The notes beneath the pieces were generated by a model. That model did no database searches. It saw only the letters and a list, made by a program, of their open reading frames with translations, and was not told the DNA's origin. From contig NZ_NRSM01000009.1 in NCBI RefSeq assembly GCF_016584105.1, positions 56,727-120,726 of the forward strand: a DNA stretch of 64,000 nucleotides, in the 5' to 3' direction. This document shows, one piece after another, positions 48,165 to 56,952 of this stretch (positions are counted from its first letter, which is position 1; each line of letters begins with the position of its first letter). A program made the position numbers and the translations under genes. The DNA is from Ectothiorhodospira shaposhnikovii. GTDB lineage: Bacteria; Pseudomonadota; Gammaproteobacteria; Ectothiorhodospirales; Ectothiorhodospiraceae.

Positions 48165-48805
48165 ACCGACAGCCTCTGGTCGATACGGGCCAGCTGGGCG
48201 CTGCCTTCCCGTAACTGCTCCAGGTTGGCCTGGAGGGCCGCCACTTCCTGCTCAAGTCGGGCGATGTAGGGGTCATCCTTGGGTCGATCCTTGCCTTCCT
48301 GGGCCAGGATGGCGTTCTGGACCTTGAGTTCATCTTCCAGGGTCTTTTCCAGTTTTTGAGCGGTCTCGATACGGCCCCTGAGGTCATCCCGACGGGCCTG
48401 CAAGGTCCTGCGGTCCGCGTTGCCGGCCTCATAGCGGGTACGCAGGGTCTGGGATTCCCGTTCCAGCTGGGCAATCTCGGTGCCCAGACGCTGGTTGTAG
48501 GCCACGGTCGTGGTATTGAACTCAGCCACCCGGGCAATCTCGCCGTCCAGGAAGTCTTCCGTACTGGCATAGGCCTGCTTGCGCTTTGCGATCTCATTGC
48601 CCACGGCAAAACCGACCCCGGCGCCCAGCAAGGCCCCAACGGCGGCGCCGCGCTCACGGTCGATGGCGTAGCCCAGAAGGCCGCCGATCAGGGCTCCGCC
48701 GGCGGCACCTTCCCCCCGCGTGCGCTGCTGATCATCCATGGTGGCGCACCCCCCCAGCAGTGCCACGGCACAGAGCAGTGACAGACCCTTGCATGTGCTA
48801 TTCAT
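48161..48805 (-). CDS. Glycine-zipper plus coiled-coil lipoprotein
   Basis: A 214-residue lipoprotein: lipobox LLGGC (Cys20), then a glycine-zipper segment (EGAAGGALIGGLLGYAID...GALLGAGVGFAVGNEI) that can insert in or oligomerise at membranes. A long charged coiled coil follows (about 100-205). ATG 48805 has AAGGGGAA upstream. Overlaps the next lipoprotein gene by four bases. Its similar layout to the following lipoprotein suggests that the two assemble together. Confidence 0.82.
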   Translation of the reverse strand: MNSTCKGLSLLCAVALLGGCATMDDQQRTRGEGAAGGALIGGLLGYAIDRERGAAVGALLGAGVGFAVGNEIAKRKQAYASTEDFLDGEIARVAEFNTTTVAYNQRLGTEIAQLERESQTLRTRYEAGNADRRTLQARRDDLRGRIETAQKLEKTLEDELKVQNAILAQEGKDRPKDDPYIARLEQEVAALQANLEQLREGSAQLARIDQRLSV

Positions 48806-48842
48806 GGTCTTTCCCCTTAGATTGTCTCGGTCAAGTAGATCA

Positions 48843-50534
48843 TCAGCCATCAGTGAAGCCCCGGAAGCGCTCCCGGTAATCTTCCATCCAGCGTTCGGTA
48901 TCGGCCCTGCGTTGTTCATTGAACGCCTCCGCATGGCTCCTGAGCAGTTCCAGCACCACCTGCTCCCGTCTGGGGGTTTCACGGGCAGCCAGGGCCGTGA
49001 ATGCCTGTTCGATGTAGGCGGGCTCATAATCCCCCAGGGCGGACACCTTGTCCCGGTAGCCCTGCATCTGTTCCCTGGCGGCCCCTTCAAGGTCCTTGAT
49101 GGAAATCTCCACCGCGGTGACCTGCTCCTGATATCGGGTTGAGAGCTCCGCCAGCCGACGGGCGGTTTCCAGGCTGCCTTGCAGCCGGTCGAGACGGGAC
49201 AGATAGACACTCAGATTGACGCCGTTGCGGGCGGCGTCCTGGGCCAGACTGCGGGCGCTCTCCCGCTGGGCCAGTTCCAGGCGTTCCCGGGCCCTGTCCA
49301 TATGCGCCTGGACCGCCGTGAGCGGCTCTCGCAGGGCCGCGTTATCCTCCATCAGGCGGGCCAGGATGGGTTCCACCGTCCCCAGCTGCACCGAGGCCTG
49401 GGCCACCAGATTGTCCAGGGTGCGTCCCACGGGCATGGTGCGGCGCAGATCCGCCCGGTACTGCTCGTATTCCTGCTCGATGCGGCTGCGCTGCGCGGTA
49501 TTGACCACCACGTTGGCACCGATGGCCAGGCGCACGCCGGTATTGAAGGAGCGCCGTTCTTCCATGCGCCCCTGGTCCGCGTTCCAGGCGTAGGCATCCA
49601 ACTCAGCCCTCAGGGCACTTCGCAGTTCCGCGGGTGGCGTGGAAACGCTGCCGCCACGGACGGCTACCCCGCCCGGCTTGCCCTGCCAGACTTCGGGCCT
49701 GAACAGGCCGGCGGTCATCTCCTGGGCATTGCCCAGCAGGTCATGGAATCCCAGGGCATCGGCCTTGCGCAGCCCCACAGACCGGAGCTGATGGCGGGCA
49801 TTGCCCAGATGCCAGGCATATTCATTGATCTCCCGCTCCGGAAAGGGCAGCCGGTCATTGAATGTCCCCGCCTGCAGGGCAGGCAGACCACCCCGGGCCG
49901 CGTACTCCCATTCATCCTCGGTGGGCAGCCGCAGAAAGCCCGGGACACCGTCCACCCGGGGCAGTGACCGGATCCGTTCCGGATGATCCGGATCAAACAG
50001 CCAGCGGTTATAACGGCGAACGAAGGTCTGGATATCCTGATGACTCACAAAGGTCAGCGGCAGGGTCAGGGCGTCCCGGAGTGCCCGCCCCTGGAGCGTT
50101 GGCAGCTTCTGATCCTCCGGGTCGCCGCTGACCGCCAGCAGGGAATCCATGCCCATCACCGCCACATACTGGGCCCGGGTCAGTTCATACTTGGCCAGGA
50201 TGATGTCCCAGCCCTCGCCGTCCCCACTGGGAAACGAACCACTGATCTGGGTGCGCTGCAGTCCCTCGAAGATCCCCCCGGCCGCGTCACCGATCTGGAT
50301 GATCCGGTCCCGGTCCCCCCAGAACCCGCTGCCCGGCACCCGGATGGCACGAAACACCATTTCGGCATTGTCCGGCATGGGCAGAACGATATCCCCCGGC
50401 GCGGGCCGGGGGTTGAAGAAGGTGGGCGTCAATGTGTCATCCGCGCCCGCCCAGGAACCCAGCAAGACCAGAATCAGCAGCAGACAGATTCCGTGCCGCG
50501 GAATCTGTCTCGACAGTCTCCATTCATTGTTCAC
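48843..50534 (-). CDS. Secreted SUMF1/FGE-fold protein lacking catalytic cysteines, with helical C-terminal extension
   Basis: A 563-residue protein starting at GTG 50534 (GGAGG 6 nt upstream, inside the 3' end of the permease gene). Signal peptide to about residue 30 (HGICLLLILVLLGSWAGA). Residues 50-330 match the formylglycine-generating-enzyme/SUMF1 fold: GFLRLPTEDEWEYAARGG, GFHDLLGNAQEMT, VAVRGGSVSTPP, FNTGVRLAIGA. The mature chain contains no cysteine, so it cannot be an active FGE; the GNVWEW motif is altered to GNAQEM. Residues 340-563 are long helices with coiled-coil character. It is probably a binding or scaffold protein. Confidence 0.87.
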   Translation of the reverse strand: MNNEWRLSRQIPRHGICLLLILVLLGSWAGADDTLTPTFFNPRPAPGDIVLPMPDNAEMVFRAIRVPGSGFWGDRDRIIQIGDAAGGIFEGLQRTQISGSFPSGDGEGWDIILAKYELTRAQYVAVMGMDSLLAVSGDPEDQKLPTLQGRALRDALTLPLTFVSHQDIQTFVRRYNRWLFDPDHPERIRSLPRVDGVPGFLRLPTEDEWEYAARGGLPALQAGTFNDRLPFPEREINEYAWHLGNARHQLRSVGLRKADALGFHDLLGNAQEMTAGLFRPEVWQGKPGGVAVRGGSVSTPPAELRSALRAELDAYAWNADQGRMEERRSFNTGVRLAIGANVVVNTAQRSRIEQEYEQYRADLRRTMPVGRTLDNLVAQASVQLGTVEPILARLMEDNAALREPLTAVQAHMDRARERLELAQRESARSLAQDAARNGVNLSVYLSRLDRLQGSLETARRLAELSTRYQEQVTAVEISIKDLEGAAREQMQGYRDKVSALGDYEPAYIEQAFTALAARETPRREQVVLELLRSHAEAFNEQRRADTERWMEDYRERFRGFTDG

Positions 50535-52359
50535 GGATGGCCTCCGCCGGATCGATATGAGTGGCCCGCCAGGCGGCCACCAGTGAAGCCAGAATCGCCA
50601 GCGAAAGCGTGGCGGCCACGGCCACCAGGACATGGCTGTTCGGCAAGGTGCAGAAACGCTCTCCCGGCGCCAGTTCACCGGCAAAGGTGTGGTTGATGGT
50701 CATGGCCAGGGCTCCGTAGCCGGCAAAGGCGGCCAGCAGTCCCAGGGCGGCAATCATCGCCCCTTCCACCACCGGGAAAAAAAACACATGTCGACGCGCC
50801 AATCCCAGCAGACGCAGCACGCCCAGATCCCGCCGCAGACGCTCCACGGCGGCATAGAGGCTGGCGATCAGCACGGCGGTCCCCCCACTGATGCCCAGGA
50901 TGGCTATCAATTGAAAAAGCCGGCCCAGCCCCGCATCCAGAACCTGGATGCGCTCGATGGCCTCCACCTCGGCCAGGTATTCGATGCCCTGGGCTTCCAG
51001 GCGTCGGGCCAGGGCGGGGACATCATCGATGCCCGCGGCATAAAGACGAAATCCACGGTAGCCGCCCCGGGCCATCTCGAAGCGAAGGGTATCGGGGTCA
51101 TGGAGTACCGCACGCTGAGTGGCCGTGCGCAGCACCCCCAGCAGTTCCACCGGCACCACGGGACGATCCAGAGCGGTCTGCCCCCGCACCACCAGCTCCA
51201 GCGACAGGGGGGCCACCCCAGTGCTGCCGACGGCCAGCCGGGGCTTCGGTGACACCGCATCACCGGGCAACAGAACCGAAACCAGGCGTTCACCCGGGGA
51301 GGCACTTGCCGTGAAACCGCCCCAGGGCAAGGGATCGATGCCCAGGCGAGCCGTCTGCGCCGGCGTCAGGGAAAGTCCCACCGGCGACCAGGGAAGTCCC
51401 GATCCGGCATGGGTCTGCAAGGCGTCCACATAGGGCAACAGCCAGCGTTCCTGCCCCCTGAGCTTCTGTTCGATGACCCGCAGGTTCGATACCGTGATCG
51501 CGGTGCCCGGCGTCAGCAGTTCATAGGCGTGAAACCCGGACGGCGGGACAAACCCCAGCAGCGCCCTCACCCGCTCGGGCGATGCCTCCTGCATCCTGGC
51601 AAAGCCGGTATTGATCACCAGCCCGGTGCGGGCAATGGGATCCAGGGGCGTCTCCAGCAACAGGATGGCACCGTCAAAACTCAGGTAGGGCTCCGGCGTC
51701 TCACCCGGCCAGCCACGCCGGGGGGCGCCATAGCCCTCCTTGTAGGCCTCCACATCCAGCACCAGCGGCAGGGGGGCATATACCCGCGGCAGATGCCCGG
51801 CCCGGGGTGCCAGCACCGACACGATCAGCAGTTCCGCCTCGGCCTGCTCCGTGCGCCCCGCGCGGGAGCGGGTCACCCGAACCGTCAGGCGTTCTCCGGC
51901 GGACACCCCCAGACGGCGCGCGGCTTCATGGCTGAGCACCAGCTGATCCTCACCGGGGATCCGGGCATTGTTTTCCAGCAGCAGAGGGTCACCGGCCGCC
52001 GTGGGCACCAGGTCAAAGAGTTCCGCGCGACCCGACAACGGATGCACCACCTGCAGCACCGATGACAGGGGCAGGATGGTCGGCGTGACGAAGGCCAGTC
52101 CCGGCCACCGCGCCACGTCCTCGAACCAGTCCGGGGTATATTGACGGGTCTGGGCGGGCCGGATCTCCCTGAACACCGGATCTTCCACCAGGCGATCGCG
52201 CAGAGTCTCGATGGTGCCGTGCTTGAGCCCCATCAACACCAGCAAGGGGGCGATCACCGCCGCCAGGGCCACCACCAGACACAGGGTGAGAATCCAGTCA
52301 TGACGCAGGTGGGAGGCCGCCAGGGCCGGGATGACTCGAAACGGGCTCAGGCTGGACAT
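50524..52359 (-). CDS. MacB/FtsX-like ABC transporter permease
   Basis: A 611-residue membrane protein with one N-terminal TM helix (DWILTLCLVVALAAVIAPLLVLM), a very large periplasmic domain (about 50-470), and a C-terminal FtsX core of three TM helices (LFQLIAILGISGGTAVLIASLYA, GAMIAALGLLAAFAGYG, VLVAVAATLSLAILASLVAAW) ending HIDPAEAIREQ. This is the type VII mechanotransmission layout, where ATP hydrolysis moves periplasmic partners. Starts 6 bp after the ATPase stop and overlaps the SUMF1-like gene by 11 nt. Confidence 0.9.
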   Translation of the reverse strand: MSSLSPFRVIPALAASHLRHDWILTLCLVVALAAVIAPLLVLMGLKHGTIETLRDRLVEDPVFREIRPAQTRQYTPDWFEDVARWPGLAFVTPTILPLSSVLQVVHPLSGRAELFDLVPTAAGDPLLLENNARIPGEDQLVLSHEAARRLGVSAGERLTVRVTRSRAGRTEQAEAELLIVSVLAPRAGHLPRVYAPLPLVLDVEAYKEGYGAPRRGWPGETPEPYLSFDGAILLLETPLDPIARTGLVINTGFARMQEASPERVRALLGFVPPSGFHAYELLTPGTAITVSNLRVIEQKLRGQERWLLPYVDALQTHAGSGLPWSPVGLSLTPAQTARLGIDPLPWGGFTASASPGERLVSVLLPGDAVSPKPRLAVGSTGVAPLSLELVVRGQTALDRPVVPVELLGVLRTATQRAVLHDPDTLRFEMARGGYRGFRLYAAGIDDVPALARRLEAQGIEYLAEVEAIERIQVLDAGLGRLFQLIAILGISGGTAVLIASLYAAVERLRRDLGVLRLLGLARRHVFFFPVVEGAMIAALGLLAAFAGYGALAMTINHTFAGELAPGERFCTLPNSHVLVAVAATLSLAILASLVAAWRATHIDPAEAIREQ

Positions 52360-52365
52360 GGAAAC

Positions 52366-53118
52366 CTACTGCACGACATGGAGCGGACGACAGACGGAGC
52401 GAGTCCTTTGCGCAGTGATCTGTTGCACATCGAAGGTATAGAAGCGATCGGCGTGGTCCATCACCAGTTCCACGTCATGGGTCACCATCACCACCGCCAC
52501 GTCTTCATCCCGGGCCAGGGCGTGAAAGTCCTGCATGATGTCCCTGGCACGGGCCTTGTCCACTGCCGCCGTGGGCTCATCGGCCAGCACCAGGCGAGGG
52601 GCATGGGCCAGGGCCCGTGCGATGGCCACCCGCTGCCGCTGCCCCACCGACAGGGCATGGGGCATGCGATCCAGACAGGCCGCCACGCCGAGACGCCCCG
52701 CCAGGGCGGCGATGCGCCGCACCTGCCCGGCGTCGGAACCGCCCCGGATCCGTCCCGGCAGCCGTATGTTGTCTCGCACGCTGACAAAGGGCAGCAGCCC
52801 TCCGGTCTGCAGCACATAGCCCAGATAGTCTCGCCGCAGTCCCGCCAGTTCACCCTCCCGGGCGCGGGTCCAGAGCCCACCCACGTCGATGGGCGCGGCA
52901 TCCTGACTGGGCCTGAAATGAAACCGGTCCGTCTCCGTGGGTTCCATCACCATGGCCAGCAGATCGAGCAGGGTACTCTTGCCGCAACCGCTGGCACCCA
53001 CCACCGCCACCAGTTCACCGGCGCTCACCGAAAAGGCCGGGATCTCCAGTTCAAAACGGCTGCCTCCCTGTTCCCTGCACTTGACGACCCCATCCAGACA
53101 GAGCATGGCCGTGGACAT
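52366..53118 (-). CDS. ABC transporter ATP-binding protein (LolD/MacB-like)
   Basis: A 250-residue ATPase with Walker A GASGCGKST, Q-loop LGYVLQTGGLLPFV, signature [15 protein letters not shown] (LSVGQ instead of LSGGQ), Walker B RLVLADEPTAAVD and H-loop VTHD. It is flanked by the vWA gene (23 bp upstream) and its permease. Its role is to power the periplasmic machinery of the cluster. Confidence 0.92.
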   Translation of the reverse strand: MSTAMLCLDGVVKCREQGGSRFELEIPAFSVSAGELVAVVGASGCGKSTLLDLLAMVMEPTETDRFHFRPSQDAAPIDVGGLWTRAREGELAGLRRDYLGYVLQTGGLLPFVSVRDNIRLPGRIRGGSDAGQVRRIAALAGRLGVAACLDRMPHALSVGQRQRVAIARALAHAPRLVLADEPTAAVDKARARDIMQDFHALARDEDVAVVMVTHDVELVMDHADRFYTFDVQQITAQRTRSVCRPLHVVQ

Positions 53119-53141
53119 GCCGGTGTGCCCTCCCCGCCCGC

Positions 53142-55292
53142 TCAGGGCAGGTAATCAAGATGCAGCGGGTAGACCATGTCCCTGTCCTCATCGGCATCGT
53201 TGAGACGGAACCAGGCATCCACCTGCTCGTTGATGGCCCGGTACTGCTCCAGCTTGGCGAGGATGCTCCACTCCAGCTGGGACCGCTGCTCGGTGGTCAT
53301 GCTGGCAAACATCTCGTCGGTCAGGGAAAGGATATCGCTGCGATAGGGCAGACTCTGGATGAAGGCGGGCAGCAGGCCCGTCTCCGCCAGGCGCGCGCCC
53401 TGACCGATCTCGTCAGGTCGCTTCATCGTCTGCCCGGCCACGCCCTGCAATGCCTCGAAAAACTGGGCCTGGGTCACTTCGGCGCGCATCAGGGCCTGCA
53501 CCACCATGTCCAGGGACTGGGCCAGGGTGCTGAGCTGTTCCCGGTTCACCAGTACGCGCACATCCAGGGCGCGGTCGGCCGGATTCACCAGATCCCGGTC
53601 CAGGGACCACGCCACCACATCCTTGGGTGGATTGGCATCCCGGCCGATATACTCCACCATGGCTGCCTTCCACAGGCTGGCCACGGATTCCAGAACCGGC
53701 TCGGCCCCGCCGGCCGGTGCCCCGTTTGCCGCACCCTCGGCCACGACCTCCCCGGCGCCGATGGTGGTGGTCAACAGCTTGTTGATATCCCTGGTCACCC
53801 GGTCGGCAAGGGCCTGATAGTCGGCTTCCTTGAAGGCATCCACGGCCTCCAGGGCCGAATGGGACTCATCACCGCGAATACGGGAAAGGCGGGCAAACTG
53901 GGCCTGGGCGACGGGATGATCCTCCACCGCGCGGGGATCCTGCAGGTGGATGGCCAGCAGATGGACCTGGGCATCATCCAGTTCCCGGCGCAGGTCCACC
54001 TCATCCTTGCCGGTCACGTTCTGGGGGTGTCCCTTGGGGTGGGAACTGGCGTCCCCCACCAGGATCATGAAACGCAAGGCCCCCTCGCGCCACTGGCTGC
54101 GCAAGGCGGTATCCACCCCGGCAAAGACTTCCTCCGCGTAATCCAGGCTACCCACCTGGGTGGCGCGGGCGGAATTGCCCAGCAGATCGACCAGGCTGTT
54201 GCTGTCTACCAGGGTCGGGGTGTGGTTGCGGGTGACGTATTCCAGAGCGGGGATCACATCGGTGGAATCCCGGAACGTCACCAGACCAAAACGGAACCGG
54301 TCCGTGGTCTCGGCGGTGAACTGGCGGGTCATGCGGACCACCGCCTCCCGGGTCATGTCGATGAAGGGCTGCATGCTGCGGGTGGTGTCGATGACGAACA
54401 CGATATCCACGTTCAGGTCCCTGGCACTCGCCCCGGCCTGGGTTCTGCCCATCAGGGACTGGGTGCGATACGCCTCGTCGTCCAGCGTGTCGGCGCCACG
54501 CTGGCGCGGCACGGCGGCGGCAAGCTGGAGCAGGCGGGCATCGTCGCCGTGAATCCGGGTTTCCTGCCAGTCGATGATGGGCAGCATGTAGAACTGGCGC
54601 GTGATGTCCACGAAACGGGCCGGTTCCATGCTGATGACGGTCTCCGGCACCTCACCCTTGCCGATACCCTGATAAATCGCCTTGGCCCGACCCGACATGT
54701 CCATGTCATCCACCACCGACTCCAGTGCCTGACGATCCCTGAACATCAGGACCGGGTTGCGTCCTTCAATGGCGTCACCCGGATGGGTATAGGAAACCAG
54801 CAGCGCCTGACGCCACTCCAGCAAGTCCCTGGCCTGCATCCAGCCGTCAGGTTTGGCGCGGGTGGCGCCTACCCGGTACCAGCCCCGGGGGTCCGCCCCC
54901 TGGGTGAAGTCCAGGTCGCGACGCTCGAACACATACAGGGGGCGAAAGGCGGGCACATTGGCCAGGACAATCATCCCCTCTTCAGCCCTGGGTTCCCGGT
55001 AGACATGGGAGAAGGGACGGGGAAGCCCCCGGACTGGCAGATCGGTGGCAATCTCCACGCAGGGGACTTCCCCGGAACAGCGGATCTCGTCCTCCCTGAG
55101 ATCCGCGGCGACAGGGGATTCATGCCCGTGGGCGCCTTCAAGGTCCCACAGGGCCGATGCGGGAGATGAATGACCCACGGTCCCTTCCAGCGCGGAAAGG
55201 TCGGCCAGTGCAGGGGCGCCGCACATCAGCACTATCCCAAGACTGAGCGTGAACATACTGACGTGACGTTTGGCAACAGGCGAAACATTCAT
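53142..55292 (-). CDS. Secreted SH3-like/von Willebrand factor A protein
   Basis: A 716-residue protein with a signal peptide at 1-30 (ending ALA). Residues 34-64 hold a short duplicated motif, LEGTVGHSSPASA and LEGAHGHESPVAA. An SH3-like domain lies at about 105-160 (GWYRVGATRAKPDGWM). A vWA domain begins near 297 with the MIDAS motif D302-T-T-R-S306 and the later RFGLVTFRDS and ILVGDASSH segments, so metal-dependent ligand binding is intact. A helical C-terminal part runs from about 480 to the end. First gene of the operon, so probably the main ligand-recognition subunit. ATG 55292 has a GGGAAG site 7 nt upstream. Confidence 0.9.
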   Translation of the reverse strand: MNVSPVAKRHVSMFTLSLGIVLMCGAPALADLSALEGTVGHSSPASALWDLEGAHGHESPVAADLREDEIRCSGEVPCVEIATDLPVRGLPRPFSHVYREPRAEEGMIVLANVPAFRPLYVFERRDLDFTQGADPRGWYRVGATRAKPDGWMQARDLLEWRQALLVSYTHPGDAIEGRNPVLMFRDRQALESVVDDMDMSGRAKAIYQGIGKGEVPETVISMEPARFVDITRQFYMLPIIDWQETRIHGDDARLLQLAAAVPRQRGADTLDDEAYRTQSLMGRTQAGASARDLNVDIVFVIDTTRSMQPFIDMTREAVVRMTRQFTAETTDRFRFGLVTFRDSTDVIPALEYVTRNHTPTLVDSNSLVDLLGNSARATQVGSLDYAEEVFAGVDTALRSQWREGALRFMILVGDASSHPKGHPQNVTGKDEVDLRRELDDAQVHLLAIHLQDPRAVEDHPVAQAQFARLSRIRGDESHSALEAVDAFKEADYQALADRVTRDINKLLTTTIGAGEVVAEGAANGAPAGGAEPVLESVASLWKAAMVEYIGRDANPPKDVVAWSLDRDLVNPADRALDVRVLVNREQLSTLAQSLDMVVQALMRAEVTQAQFFEALQGVAGQTMKRPDEIGQGARLAETGLLPAFIQSLPYRSDILSLTDEMFASMTTEQRSQLEWSILAKLEQYRAINEQVDAWFRLNDADEDRDMVYPLHLDYLP

Positions 55293-55440
55293 CGGTGACT
55301 TCCCGCGGGAGGGCCTTGAGTGATGGGCAATCATGACCCGGACACCCACTCCCATATAAGTCGTCAGCCTGTCAACCCTGGATTGGCCCCTTGTAAACCA
55401 TGGTGTAGACTCTCAAAAATATCAGCGACTTGGGCCTTCA

Positions 55441-56757
55441 ATGACGCTTGCTCCCCAACACATTGCAAGGATCGGCATTGCCGCCTTGTTTATCGCATGG
55501 TTGACACTGTTTCCCATGTCGGGGGTATTCCTCAAACAGGACCACCTGATGATGTGGTTTCTTGCCCCCCATATCCTTGCCCTGTTTGCACTGGCCCATT
55601 TCGGCCCGGGCATGCCGGCGCAGCGTCTCCAGCGATTGATTTACGCCGGATTGATCGGCACCGTGGCACTCAGCCTGCTGTCACTGGAGTTCAGAGGAGG
55701 TCTGGCCACCCTCCTCATGGTGCTGCTGGGAATTGTCTCCGCCCCGGTTTCCCTGCGCATGGGGCAGTGTCTCAAGGCCTCGGAACGCCCCGTCGTCTTT
55801 GCCGCCATGGCCCTGGCTTCCGGCAACCTGCTTGCCTTGGTCGTGGGACTGGCCCCTCTGTCCCCCCATCTCAAGCTCACCCTCATCAGCGTGATGCTGT
55901 TATTCCTGCTGACACCACTGGGACCCGCGCGGCAGCGCAGAGAGGCAATCAACCCCCATCCGCATCAGTTACTGATTTATCTGCCCTTCATCTTTGTCTT
56001 TCAGATCGTCTCAGGACTGATGTATGGGGGGCTGATTCCCGCCTATGATGCCCATGCCATCATCCCGGGACTTGAAGTCGTCTTCTATGGCGCCGGTGCC
56101 ATCGGCTGCCTCTGGCTGGTGAAATACACTCAACCCACCGCCATGCTGGTGGGAGTGGCCTCGGCGCTGGCGGCGTTTGCCCTCTGGTCGCTGCTGCCCA
56201 GTGGACCCGGCATCCATGGAGCCATGTTCTTCATGATGGCCGCGGCAGGCATCGTTGATCTGCTGCTGCTTTCCCTGGTTCTGAATCAGGCCGATCTGGT
56301 GCGCGCCTTCGGCCATGGGGTCGGGGTGCTTTGCGCGGGTATTCTGGCGGGGCAGTTGCTCGGCATGGCCCTGGGAGGGGCGGCAGAAACCATGGCCTTC
56401 GTCGCCCTGATCCTGCTGAACATGGCCGTCCTGGTATTGTTCATTCCCCGCAAAAGGACGGAAGCCAGTGATGCCCCAACCCGAGCACACCCGGAGCATG
56501 AACTGCCGGAGGCATTGATTCAGTTGCTTTCGGACCAGGAACAGCAGGTCCTGAAACAGGTACTCGCTGAAAAAACCTATCGCGAGGTGGCCGACTCCCT
56601 GTCCATCTCGGAATCCTCGGTGAAGACCTACATGCATCGCATTTTTCAAAAGACGGGGGTCTACCGGCGACACCAGTTGCTGGACATGATCAGGGACACG
56701 AACTCAGCCCTGTACAGCCAGTCCGCGACTGTGGACAAGGACTCCCGGGTAGCCTGA
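55441..56757 (+). CDS. Polytopic membrane protein with C-terminal LuxR-type HTH
   Basis: A 438-residue protein. Residues 1-345 contain about twelve hydrophobic helices, MFS-like in layout. A short linker leads to a C-terminal GerE/LuxR HTH at about 360-420 (DQEQQVLKQVLAEKTYREVADSLSISESSVKTYMHRIFQKTGV). It has no receiver domain, so it should bind DNA while membrane-embedded and sense a membrane or periplasmic signal directly. It is divergent from the vWA/ABC operon across 148 bp, the usual place for a dedicated regulator. It is followed by a strong hairpin terminator. Confidence 0.87.
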   Translation: MTLAPQHIARIGIAALFIAWLTLFPMSGVFLKQDHLMMWFLAPHILALFALAHFGPGMPAQRLQRLIYAGLIGTVALSLLSLEFRGGLATLLMVLLGIVSAPVSLRMGQCLKASERPVVFAAMALASGNLLALVVGLAPLSPHLKLTLISVMLLFLLTPLGPARQRREAINPHPHQLLIYLPFIFVFQIVSGLMYGGLIPAYDAHAIIPGLEVVFYGAGAIGCLWLVKYTQPTAMLVGVASALAAFALWSLLPSGPGIHGAMFFMMAAAGIVDLLLLSLVLNQADLVRAFGHGVGVLCAGILAGQLLGMALGGAAETMAFVALILLNMAVLVLFIPRKRTEASDAPTRAHPEHELPEALIQLLSDQEQQVLKQVLAEKTYREVADSLSISESSVKTYMHRIFQKTGVYRRHQLLDMIRDTNSALYSQSATVDKDSRVA

Positions 56758-56878
56758 TTCTCTCCGGGCGGGACGAATCCGAGCACTGCGCTCTCCTCTG
56801 GCCAATCCGCCCCGTCTGGCGCCCCGGTGGAGCCGGCACATGGCCGCCACCAGGACCACATCTTGCCTATCCCTGAAA

Positions 56879-56905
56879 GGCATCCTCCACCCAGTGGAGG
56901 ATGCC
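56879..56905. terminator. Hairpin between convergent luxR-type gene and pckG
   Basis: GGCATCCTCCAC (56879-56890) and GTGGAGGATGCC (56894-56905) form a perfect 12-bp stem with a CCA loop. Only short T-runs follow (TTC on the plus strand, TTTC on the minus), so it is a probable bidirectional terminator. The rest of the 195-bp gap shows nothing recognisable. Confidence 0.8.
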
Positions 56906-56952
56906 TTCAGCCCGGGACATCGTCCGTGCGCCCGGAACGGCCGGTATAGGGA

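Noticed and set aside
55293..55440. TTGACA on the minus strand as a promoter for the vWA operon
   Set aside because: A perfect -35 is present, but nothing resembling a -10 lies 16-18 bp downstream; TATATG is only about 11 bp away.
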